This document shows positions 9,285 to 15,247 of a stretch of DNA of 15,247 bases, in pieces. Origin of the DNA: DAOMOD01 sp964526035. Its GTDB lineage: Bacteria > Pseudomonadota > Gammaproteobacteria > Xanthomonadales > BPKI01. The stretch covers positions 1 to 15,247 of the forward strand of contig CAZGKE010000078.1 in assembly GCA_964526035.1 (NCBI GenBank), written 5' to 3'. The notes below the pieces were generated by a model. That model was not told where the DNA came from. It saw nothing but the letters and a program-made list of their open reading frames with translations, and made no database searches. The position numbers and the translations under genes were made by a program. Numbering within the stretch: the stretch's first letter is position 1; the number at the start of each line of letters is the position of its first letter.

Positions 9285-10238
9285 TCACGAGGTTTCGCGG
9301 TAGATCGCCACGCGCGACACCCCGTCCGGGTCGATCCAGGCGCGGTACATTCCCGGCGTGTCGAAGGGCATGGCAACGTTGCCGTGCCGGTCAACTGCGA
9401 TCAGACCGCCGCTTCCGCCATAGCGCTGTGATTCGGCGATGACCGCCTGCGCGGCCACCTGCAGCGGTTCCGCACCGTAGCGCAGGCGCGCATGCAGGTC
9501 GTATGCGCTGACTCCGCGCATGAACGCTTCGCCGGTACCGGTGGTGGACACCGCGCAGGTGGCGTCGTCGGCGAAAGTGCCGGCACCGATCAGGGGACTG
9601 TCGCCAATGCGTCCCGCCAGCTTGTTGGTCATGCCGCCCGTGGAAGTCGCCGCGGCAAGATGGCCGTTCTGATCGAGCGCTACCGCGCCCACGGTTCCCA
9701 TGCGCGCGTCGTCCGGCGCTGCGTAGACTTCGTCATGATCGAGACTGACGCGACCGGCGCAACGCGCGCGTTCCAGCTGCACGCGGCGATCGTGGATCAC
9801 CAGCCAATCGTCGCCGACGCTCTCCAGTCCCTTGTCGAGGGCGAAGCGGCGTGCACCCTCGCCTCCCAACAGGACATGCCGTGCATCCTCCAGCACCGCC
9901 CGCGCCGCAAGGATCGGATGGCGCAGACCGCGCACCGCAGCGACGCCACCGGCACGTCGATTGCGACCGTCCATGATGGCCGCATCCATTTCCACCTCAC
10001 CGTCGGCATTCAACACCGCGCCGCGGCCTGCATTGAAGTACTCGCAGTCCTCCAGCAGGAGCACTGCGCGCTCCACCGCATCAATTGCCGGCGCTCCGCT
10101 GCGCAGCAGGGACCAGGTTTCGGTCACGATACGCTGCAGGGCCTCGCGCACCGCGTCGCGACGTGCCTCAGGGAAGTGCTCCGGATCGATGACGCCGGCC
10201 CCGCCGTGAAGGACCAGGCGCGGCGCGCGGGTGCTCAT
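9285..10238 (-). CDS. iaaA: Isoaspartyl peptidase / plant-type L-asparaginase
   Basis: An N-terminal nucleophile hydrolase that cleaves isoaspartyl dipeptides and asparagine and matures by autocleavage. The 317-residue precursor has HGGAG (11-15), FNAGRGAVLNADGEVEMDAA (68-87), and the cleavage site GTVGAVALD with nucleophile Thr182. TSTGGMTNKLAGRIGDSPLIGAG (199-221) and STTGTGEAFMR (231-241) form the substrate pocket. Cleavage before Thr182 would give subunits of about 181 and 136 residues. There is no signal peptide, so it is cytoplasmic. The ATG overlaps the stop of the upstream dehydrogenase gene as ATGA, which fixes the start and implies translational coupling. The frame continues upstream but inside the dehydrogenase gene. 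Confidence 0.94.
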   Translation of the reverse strand: MSTRAPRLVLHGGAGVIDPEHFPEARRDAVREALQRIVTETWSLLRSGAPAIDAVERAVLLLEDCEYFNAGRGAVLNADGEVEMDAAIMDGRNRRAGGVAAVRGLRHPILAARAVLEDARHVLLGGEGARRFALDKGLESVGDDWLVIHDRRVQLERARCAGRVSLDHDEVYAAPDDARMGTVGAVALDQNGHLAAATSTGGMTNKLAGRIGDSPLIGAGTFADDATCAVSTTGTGEAFMRGVSAYDLHARLRYGAEPLQVAAQAVIAESQRYGGSGGLIAVDRHGNVAMPFDTPGMYRAWIDPDGVSRVAIYRETS

Positions 10239-11242
10239 GAGAGGCGGCTGATGATGGCGTCGGCGAATGCCACGGTGTTGCCGCTGCCGCCGAGGTCCGG
10301 CGTGGTGCGGTCGCGCGCGGCCATGGTGTCGACGATCGCGCGGCGCATGCGCGCGGCGGCTTCGGCCTTGCCGATGTGCTCCAGCATCATCGCGGCGGCC
10401 AACAGCAAGGCACAGGGGTTGGCGACGCCCTTGCCGGCGATGTCCGGAGCCGACCCGTGGACCGCCTCGAAAATGGCCGCTTCGGTTCCGATGTTGGCAC
10501 CAGGCGCCAGACCGAGGCCGCCGACCAGGCCGGCGCAAAGATCGGAGAGAATGTCGCCGAAGAGGTTGGTGGTGACGATCACGTCGAACTGTTCGGGGTC
10601 CATCACCAGCTGCATGCAGGTGTTGTCGACGATCATCTCGCTGCATTCGATCTCCGGGAACTCCTGGGCCACCTCGCGCGCAACGCGCAGGAAAAGTCCC
10701 GAAGTGGTCTTCAGGATGTTGGCCTTGTGCACCACCGTGATGCGTTGGCGCCCGGCGCGGCGGGCCAGATCGAAAGCGTAGCGAACAATGCGCTCGCTGC
10801 CGCGACGTGTGGTGCGGATCAAGGACTGCGCCTGCTCTCCGTCAGCGGACAGCACCTGGCCTTCGGCGCCGTAAGCGCCCTCGGTGTTTTCGCGCACCGT
10901 GATCAGGTCGATGTTTTCATAGCGGGCGCGGGTGTTGGGAAAGGAAAGCGCCGGGCGCACGTTGGCATAAAGATCAAAGCGCTTTCGCAGCTCCACGTTG
11001 AGCGAACTGAAACCGCCGCCCACCGGCGTGGTCAGGGGGCCCTTCAGTGCGACCCGATGGCGACCGATGGTCTCAAGGGTTGGCGCGGGCAGCAGCTCAC
11101 CGTGTTGCTCCTGCGCGGCCAGACCAGCCTCGACGAAATCGTAGTTGAGGTCGACTCCCAGAGCGTCCAGGACACGCAGGGTGGCATCGGTGATTTCCGG
11201 CCCGATACCGTCGCCGCGAATGACTGCGATGGTCTGACTCAT
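10235..11242 (-). CDS. NAD-dependent isocitrate dehydrogenase
   Basis: Oxidative decarboxylation of isocitrate to 2-oxoglutarate in the TCA cycle; cytoplasmic. The 335-residue protein belongs to the beta-decarboxylating dehydrogenase family: GDGIGPEI (10-17), SLNVELRKRFDLYANVRP (80-97), ENTEGAY (118-124), catalytic Tyr124 and Lys173, and metal-binding Asp230/Asp234 in LFGDILSD. HGSAPDIAGKG (262-272) has Asp267-Ile268 where NADP enzymes carry Lys-Tyr, which indicates NAD. Ser80 and the ENTEG motif favour isocitrate over isopropylmalate, and no leu genes are nearby; homoisocitrate or tartrate activity is not formally excluded. The start ATG at 11242 gives MSQTIAVIRGDG. A longer frame upstream overlaps the divergent secreted-protein gene and is not used. 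Ribosome binding site GGAG is 11 nt upstream. Confidence 0.93.
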   Translation of the reverse strand: MSQTIAVIRGDGIGPEITDATLRVLDALGVDLNYDFVEAGLAAQEQHGELLPAPTLETIGRHRVALKGPLTTPVGGGFSSLNVELRKRFDLYANVRPALSFPNTRARYENIDLITVRENTEGAYGAEGQVLSADGEQAQSLIRTTRRGSERIVRYAFDLARRAGRQRITVVHKANILKTTSGLFLRVAREVAQEFPEIECSEMIVDNTCMQLVMDPEQFDVIVTTNLFGDILSDLCAGLVGGLGLAPGANIGTEAAIFEAVHGSAPDIAGKGVANPCALLLAAAMMLEHIGKAEAAARMRRAIVDTMAARDRTTPDLGGSGNTVAFADAIISRLS

Positions 11243-11396
11243 GGGGAAAATGGCTCCAGATAGGGGATATGCGCGCCGCAGCGGCAGCCTCATCGGGGAG
11301 CTGGCCACGCCCCCTCCTGATGCGCCCGCGTCTTGGAAAAAGCGCCGAGGTAGCCCGATATTATGCCCTCTTGCGCCACACGCCTGCATTCGACGT

Positions 11397-11425
11397 TTGG
11401 GGGAACAAGCCCGACGGGTTACCAT
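11397..11425 (+). promoter_or_regulatory. Probable promoter of the secreted-protein gene, leaderless type
   Basis: TTGGGG (11397-11402), 17 nt, then TACCAT (11420-11425), with the ATG 7 nt after the -10. There is no Shine-Dalgarno. A further possible -10, TATTAT at 11359-11364, lies upstream without a well-spaced -35. Confidence 0.5.
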
Positions 11426-11432
11426 CAGGCCC

Positions 11433-12497
11433 ATGGACCGCACCACCTCCAGCCTCCTGGCGTGCCTGCTCGCCTTCGTTCTGCCGGTCTCGGCGCAGGG
11501 CCTGCGCCTGCAGCCGCTCGCTGAAGACGGGCGGGTGATGCTGGTCGGCGCCGAGAACATCGGTCCCTGTGAGGTACCGGTGCCAGTGGCCCTCGAAAGT
11601 TCCGATGAGGGCCTGGTGCTGCTGCTCGACACGGCGCCGCGTCCCGCCTGCACCGCGACCAGCTCGGGGCCGGAGCTGGCCTTCAGCATCGACGACCTGA
11701 TCGAAGGTGAAATTGATGGTGAGGGCCTGCTGCGCGTGTTCATGGTCGACAGCAGCCATCCGGACCGCAGTCTGGGCATGAATTTCATTGAACTCGGCGA
11801 ACCGGCCGCGTGGGACCCGGAGAGCGGTCAGTGGTGGCCTGAGCGCAGCAGCGGTGATGACGATGCCGGCCCGGGCACCGGACTGTTTCTGGAGGTCCAG
11901 AACGGTGCAATCAGCCTGTTCTTCGCCACCTACGACGCATCCGGGCAGGCCGACTGGCTGATGGCCGCCGGACACCTCGACGGGCGGGTCTTTCGCGGCG
12001 ACCTGCTGCGCTTTTCCGGCGGTCAACCGCTGTTTGGCGAGTACCGCGCTCCGGGCGCCGCCGAGCGTGTCGCCGGCGTCGAACTGGCCTTCCTGTCGCC
12101 GAGTCGCGCCGAGATGTGGCTGCAGCGCGAAGGTGAGGGTGGAATGCACCTGCAGCGGGTGCCGCTGACGCGCTTCCTGTTCGGCCTGCCGCCCGATGTC
12201 CGCGCCTGGCGCGGCGACTGGTCGGTGCAGGACCTCGGCGACAACGACCTTCCGCAGCAGCTGAGCTTTGATCGCCTGTTTACCGTCTCGGGCATCCAGT
12301 TCCTGGTCGACGCCAGCGGCCGCTTCGAGCTCACCTGCAATACTACCCGGCAGAGCATGCGCGAAACGCTGCCGCAGTTGTGCACTCTTCATGACCTCGA
12401 GGCGGGACGGGCATTGATCGAGCTGGACAACAACGCCCTTGACGCGCTCAGCGGCCGGGGGGGCGACGGCCACGCGGTGAATCTCAAGCGTCGCTGA
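11433..12497 (+). CDS. Secreted protein of unknown function with Trp/Gly-rich beta domain
   Basis: A 354-residue protein with a Sec signal peptide (MDRTTSS, hydrophobic 8-19, cleavage after V-S-A21), so it is periplasmic or exported. Residues 22-125 and 255-354 match no family I recognise. Residues about 130-250 (SGQWWPE, GTGLFLEVQNG, FFATYDASGQADWLMAAG, then LTRFLFG) resemble a beta-strand repeat common in secreted Lysobacterales proteins, usually written W-x-SG-x-G-x-x-x-V-Q and YDAxGxPxWY. Four cysteines remain after the signal peptide (46, 73, 302, 317) and could form two disulfides, C46-C73 and C302-C317, bracketing the domain. The start ATG gives the signal peptide and lies 7 nt after a -10. 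The 3' end overlaps the convergent AhpD-like gene by 14 nt. Function is unknown. Confidence 0.85.
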   Translation: MDRTTSSLLACLLAFVLPVSAQGLRLQPLAEDGRVMLVGAENIGPCEVPVPVALESSDEGLVLLLDTAPRPACTATSSGPELAFSIDDLIEGEIDGEGLLRVFMVDSSHPDRSLGMNFIELGEPAAWDPESGQWWPERSSGDDDAGPGTGLFLEVQNGAISLFFATYDASGQADWLMAAGHLDGRVFRGDLLRFSGGQPLFGEYRAPGAAERVAGVELAFLSPSRAEMWLQREGEGGMHLQRVPLTRFLFGLPPDVRAWRGDWSVQDLGDNDLPQQLSFDRLFTVSGIQFLVDASGRFELTCNTTRQSMRETLPQLCTLHDLEAGRALIELDNNALDALSGRGGDGHAVNLKRR

Positions 12498-12855
12498 CCT
12501 GCCCGGTACCCTGCGCGCCCTGCAGGCCGTCAAGAAAGTCGACGGCGCGCCGCAGATGCGGGATGACGATCGACCCGCCCACCACCAGCCCCACGCTGAA
12601 CACCTCGAAGAACTCTTCGCGATCAACGCCGGCCGCCACGCACTGGGCGATGTGGTAGCTGATGCAGTCATCGCAGCGCAGCACCAGCGAGGCCACCAGT
12701 CCCAGCATTTCCTTGGTCTTCAGCGGCAGCGCGCCGTCGCGATAGGTCTGCGAATCGAGCGCGAAGAAGCGCCTCACCACCTGGTTGTCCTGCTCGAGAA
12801 TGCGTTCGTTCATGCGCTTGCGGAAGGCGCTGAACTCGCTGCCACGATCGCTCAT
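12484..12855 (-). CDS. Carboxymuconolactone decarboxylase/AhpD-like protein
   Basis: A 123-residue, all-helical protein with the AhpD-type active-site pattern: Glu49, then C61-DD-C64 and His68 (LRCDDCISYHIAQC). Proteins with this motif usually act as small disulfide reductases or peroxidase partners rather than decarboxylases. FFEVFSVGLVVGGSIVIPHLRRAVDFL is the family C-terminal part. The start ATG overlaps the glutaredoxin stop as ATGA, and GAGGGG lies just upstream. It is the third gene of an apparent tusE-grx-ahpD-like operon. Its stop codon lies inside the convergent secreted-protein gene. The true substrate is not evident. Confidence 0.88.
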   Translation of the reverse strand: MSDRGSEFSAFRKRMNERILEQDNQVVRRFFALDSQTYRDGALPLKTKEMLGLVASLVLRCDDCISYHIAQCVAAGVDREEFFEVFSVGLVVGGSIVIPHLRRAVDFLDGLQGAQGTGQVSDA

Positions 12856-13115
12856 GGTGACCCCTCGAGCAGCGGTTTCAGACCGCCTTCGCGATCCAGC
12901 TTCACCAGGTCGTCGAAGCCACCCACGTGGACGCCGCCAACGAAAATCTGCGGCACGCTGCGGCGTTGACCGCTGCGCTCTTGCATCTCCTGAAAGCGCC
13001 GGGCATCCAGATCGATGCGGTACTCCAGCGGCTCGACGCCGCGCTCTCCAAGAAAGCGCTTGGCCGCGGTGCAGAAACCGCAGGCGGCGCTGGTGTAGAT
13101 CTCGACCTTGCTCAT
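12852..13115 (-). CDS. grxC: Glutaredoxin (GrxC type)
   Basis: An 87-residue dithiol glutaredoxin that uses glutathione to reduce protein disulfides and mixed disulfides in the cytoplasm. The active site is CGFC (12-15), where many relatives have CPYC. The cis-proline motif is SVPQIFVGG (53-61), followed by HVGGFDDL (63-70), the glutathione-binding end. Length is normal. It starts 21 nt after the TusE stop and its stop overlaps the AhpD-like start, so the three genes form a tight minus-strand operon. Only a weak GGAG lies upstream. The Gly in place of Pro in the active site may alter redox potential (inference). Confidence 0.93.
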   Translation of the reverse strand: MSKVEIYTSAACGFCTAAKRFLGERGVEPLEYRIDLDARRFQEMQERSGQRRSVPQIFVGGVHVGGFDDLVKLDREGGLKPLLEGSP

Positions 13116-13136
13116 GGGGATCGCAGACTCCGATGG

Positions 13137-13478
13137 TCAAATGCAGCGTTCCGGGCGCGGCAGGCCCGCATAGCGGCAGGCCTGGCGGATCGGCCCTTCC
13201 GGGAACAGCCGGTACAGGGTGCGACTGCCGCCATCGCCCAGCCACGGCGCCATCGCCGCCACCAGAATGCGCATTCGCGGCGGCTGCGCGTGCCTGAGAT
13301 GATGATCGCGCAGATAGTGCAGCACGCGCCAGTGGTCGACACCAAGCGGCAGGCCGTCGAGCATCGCGAGGTGCTCGGCCAGCGCCTCGCTCCAGTCGTC
13401 CGACCTTTGCAGGTAGCCATGGGCATCCAGGGCAATGGCCACGCCCTCGAACTCGATGGCTTTCGCGTCGACGCTCAT
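13137..13478 (-). CDS. tusE: TusE/DsrC family sulfur-relay protein with two C-terminal cysteines
   Basis: A 113-residue protein aligned with E. coli TusE (109), which takes persulfide sulfur from TusBCD and hands it to MnmA for 2-thiouridine in tRNA. Family patterns are FEGVAIALDAHGYLQRSDDWSE near 10, LGVDHWRVLHYLRD near 45 and LYRLFPEGPIRQACRYAGLP near 88. Cys112 is the conserved penultimate cysteine (CysA). Cys101 sits at the CysB position, 11 residues earlier, where E. coli TusE has Thr; both cysteines together are the mark of true DsrC. No tusBCD or dsrAB genes are in the window. It heads the thiol operon, and its ATG lies 8 nt after a -10 with no Shine-Dalgarno. Whether it acts as TusE or DsrC is undecided. 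Confidence 0.9.
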   Translation of the reverse strand: MSVDAKAIEFEGVAIALDAHGYLQRSDDWSEALAEHLAMLDGLPLGVDHWRVLHYLRDHHLRHAQPPRMRILVAAMAPWLGDGGSRTLYRLFPEGPIRQACRYAGLPRPERCI

Positions 13479-13486
13479 GGGCTGTC

Positions 13487-13515
13487 ACAATGAGGGCCGA
13501 CTGCGCTTCAGGCAA
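13487..13515 (-). promoter_or_regulatory. Probable tusE operon promoter, leaderless type
   Basis: On the minus strand TTGCCT (13510-13515) is followed after exactly 17 nt by CATTGT (13487-13492), with the tusE ATG 8 nt after the -10. The -35 is identical to that of xseB. The -10 keeps the key A2 and T6 positions. Confidence 0.5.
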
Positions 13516-13582
13516 GCCCGTTCACCGCCGGTTGCCGGAACTCGCGCTAGTCTCGTGCGTCTTAGTTTGACCCCGCCCAGAG

Positions 13583-15154
13583 ATGAGCACCGCCTTGAAG
13601 TACCGCATTGGCATTGCCCTGCTGACCGCTGCCATTTGCTTGAGCGCAGGTGCGCAGCCAAGCCGCATCGAGCTTCCGGACATGGGAAGCTCGGCCGGTC
13701 AGATCCTGTCGCCTGGTGAGGAGCGCGACTACGCGCAGCAGATCTTCATGGAAATGCGCCGCTACGGCTGGCTGCTCGATGACCCGCTGATCGACGAATA
13801 CATCGAGTCGCTCGGTTTTCGTCTGGTGGCCCACAGCGAGCGCCCCGGCGACCCGTTCGTGTTCTTCGTGGTTCGCGACCGCAGCATCAACGCCTTCGCC
13901 GCCCCGGGCGGACTGGTCGGCGTCAATGCCGGACTGGTGCTGGCCGCCGAAAGCGAAGATGAACTGGCCGCAGTGCTCGCCCACGAGGTTGCCCACGTCA
14001 CCCAGCGCCACCTGGTGCGGCGCTTTGAAAGCATGCAGAAGGTTTCGCTGCCGCTGATGCTGGCCATGATCGGCACCCTGATTGCCGCCTCCAACACCAG
14101 TGGCGACGCCGTCCCGGCCACGATCATGACCGGCATGGGCCTGCTGGAGCAGCAGGCGATCAACTTCACCCGGCAGAACGAATTCGAGGCCGACCGCGTC
14201 GGCATCCAGACCCTGGCGCGTTCGGGGTTCGACTCGGGCGGCATGGCGGCCATTTTCGGCCGCATGGGACGCGCCTATCGCGGGCCCGGGGATACCATCC
14301 CCGAGTACCTGCGCACGCACCCCGTCAGCGCAACGCGCATCGCCGAGGCGCGCAATCGCGCCGAAAACCTTGAAGAGGCGTTCTTCGTGGCGCCGACGGC
14401 ACAGCCACTGCACCCGATCTTGCCACCGTCACTGGGCCCTCGCAGTGCACCCGAGATCAGCGCCTGGCTGCCCGAGGCCGATCGCGGCCTGCGCTTCCGC
14501 CTGATGCGCGAGCGCATGCGGGTGCTGACCGCCGATTTGCCCACCGACGCGCTGCGCTACTACAACGAACTGGCGCGAAACGACGACAGCGATACTCGCC
14601 CAAGCCGTTACGGCGCCGTGCTGGCCCTCACTGCCGCCAACCGGGCTGCCGAGGCGCGCGAAGGCATCGACGAGTTGCTCGCCGAGGATCCGGAAAACGT
14701 GCTGTTCCGGTTGGCCGACGCCGATGCAAGATTGATGTTGGGCGACCATGGCGGCGCGGAAGCGGTCTTCACCGAACTCGCCGCCGACTTTCCCAGCCAT
14801 CGCGCCATCACGCTGGCGTTTGCCAGCGCACTGGTCCAGCGCGGACGGCCCGACGCAGGCAGACAGGCACAGGACATGCTGCGCCCGCTGCTCGCCCCGG
14901 AATCCGGGCCGGCGCTGTACGTGGCCTTTGCACGCGCCAGCGAACTGGCCGGTGACGAGATCCGCGCCGCCGAAGCGCACGCCGAAGCTGCCTTCATGGT
15001 CGGCCGCGCCGAGGACGCGCTGCAGCAGCTGGAGCGACTCTCCAGGCGCGAAGATCTCGACTACTACCAGCGCGCCCGCATCGACGCGCGCATCACCCAG
15101 ATCATGCCGATCGTGCTGGAGATTCGGCGCCGGGCGTGGCAATCGCCGGGGTAG
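13583..15154 (+). CDS. bepA: BepA-type M48 metalloprotease with TPR repeats
   Basis: A periplasmic zinc protease/chaperone for outer-membrane assembly; E. coli BepA assists or degrades stalled LptD and BamA. It has 523 residues (E. coli 487). The signal peptide covers about 1-24, with cleavage after A-G-A. The protease domain (about 40-260) shows HEVAH (134-138) with H134, E135 and H138, and NEFEAD (199-204) supplying the third zinc ligand. His246 in RTHPVSATRI corresponds to the regulatory His loop of BepA. The region 150-190 is hydrophobic, as in the membrane-facing loop of the family. The C-terminal half (about 310-505) is helical with TPR-like pairs (for example AAEAREGIDELLAEDPEN). The ATG was chosen because it gives the signal peptide; the upstream ribosome binding site is weak. 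It diverges from tusE across 104 nt. Confidence 0.93.
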   Translation: MSTALKYRIGIALLTAAICLSAGAQPSRIELPDMGSSAGQILSPGEERDYAQQIFMEMRRYGWLLDDPLIDEYIESLGFRLVAHSERPGDPFVFFVVRDRSINAFAAPGGLVGVNAGLVLAAESEDELAAVLAHEVAHVTQRHLVRRFESMQKVSLPLMLAMIGTLIAASNTSGDAVPATIMTGMGLLEQQAINFTRQNEFEADRVGIQTLARSGFDSGGMAAIFGRMGRAYRGPGDTIPEYLRTHPVSATRIAEARNRAENLEEAFFVAPTAQPLHPILPPSLGPRSAPEISAWLPEADRGLRFRLMRERMRVLTADLPTDALRYYNELARNDDSDTRPSRYGAVLALTAANRAAEAREGIDELLAEDPENVLFRLADADARLMLGDHGGAEAVFTELAADFPSHRAITLAFASALVQRGRPDAGRQAQDMLRPLLAPESGPALYVAFARASELAGDEIRAAEAHAEAAFMVGRAEDALQQLERLSRREDLDYYQRARIDARITQIMPIVLEIRRRAWQSPG

Positions 15155-15201
15155 GCTTTTCCCGTCCGCGTCCCAGCGGCACAGGTCACTCGCTGTCGTA
15201 G

Positions 15202-15220
15202 GTCGGCATCCCATGCCGAC
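15202..15220. repeat. Short palindromic intergenic repeat (REP-like) or terminator
   Basis: A perfect 8-bp inverted repeat, GTCGGCAT (15202-15209) and ATGCCGAC (15213-15220), with loop CCC lies 47 nt after the bepA stop. A weak T-rich stretch follows. A second small inverted repeat, CCGCC-TGC-GGCGG (15234-15246), touches the window end. The form resembles repetitive palindromes scattered in Lysobacterales genomes, so it may be both a repeat and a terminator. Confidence 0.5.
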
Positions 15221-15247
15221 ATTTCTTCAATGTCCGCCTGCGGCGGG

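Noticed and set aside
10239..10646. N-terminal extension of the isoaspartyl peptidase
   Set aside because: It runs inside the dehydrogenase gene; the ATGA overlap gives the normal N-terminus.
9492..10781. 429-codon plus-strand frame over isoaspartyl peptidase and dehydrogenase genes
   Set aside because: Antisense shadow; both minus-strand genes have intact catalytic motifs.
11243..11788. N-terminal extension of the isocitrate dehydrogenase to 517 codons
   Set aside because: It would cover the divergent promoter and gene; the family starts at MSQTIAVIRGDG.
11361..12671. 436-codon minus-strand frame over the secreted-protein gene
   Set aside because: The plus-strand frame has a promoter, start and signal peptide; the antisense translation lacks any pattern.

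Overview
The window is about 66% GC by eye and reads as chromosomal DNA of a gammaproteobacterium, most likely of the order Lysobacterales (Xanthomonadales). Support comes from the gene order dnaE-accA-tilS, an NAD-type isocitrate dehydrogenase, a secreted protein with a Trp/Gly-rich beta domain common in that order, and heptamer-repeat elements in intergenic spaces. Genus cannot be resolved from sequence alone. Apart from the edges the window is densely coding, with ordinary codon use and no prophage, insertion sequence, CRISPR array, tRNA or rRNA.

Layout: the N-terminal part of a multi-pass membrane sensor protein runs off the left edge (minus strand). It diverges from dnaE (DNA polymerase III alpha). 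Then follow accA (acetyl-CoA carboxylase alpha), tilS (tRNA-Ile2 lysidine synthase), xseB (exonuclease VII small subunit) and ispA (farnesyl diphosphate synthase), all on the plus strand. A minus-strand DUF4870 membrane protein and a plus-strand DUF4282 membrane protein diverge from a 386-nt gap. A minus-strand two-gene operon follows: NAD-dependent isocitrate dehydrogenase, then isoaspartyl peptidase, with an ATGA overlap. A secreted protein of unknown function (plus) ends 14 nt inside a convergent three-gene thiol operon on the minus strand: a TusE/DsrC protein, a glutaredoxin and an AhpD-like CxxC protein. A BepA-type M48 metalloprotease with TPR repeats (plus) closes the window, followed by a short palindromic repeat.

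The most unusual content is non-coding. Two intergenic elements, after dnaE (4258-4398) and after tilS (6781-6960), share one architecture: inverted arms of tandem heptamers around a core of about 80-90 nt. The heptamer differs between copies (TTTTCAG type versus GGGGCTT type), yet within each copy the two arms match each other, and the cores look homologous in opposite orientation. Most arm differences are G-U compatible in plus-strand RNA, the direction of the host genes. A second theme is promoter layout: four genes (dnaE, xseB, the secreted protein, tusE) have a TTGnnn-17 nt-hexamer promoter whose -10 ends 7-13 nt before the ATG with no Shine-Dalgarno, which suggests leaderless or nearly leaderless mRNAs. 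At dnaE a perfect 18-nt inverted repeat fills the -35/-10 spacer. Third, the TusE homologue carries both C-terminal cysteines of true DsrC and sits in an operon with two other thiol-redox proteins.
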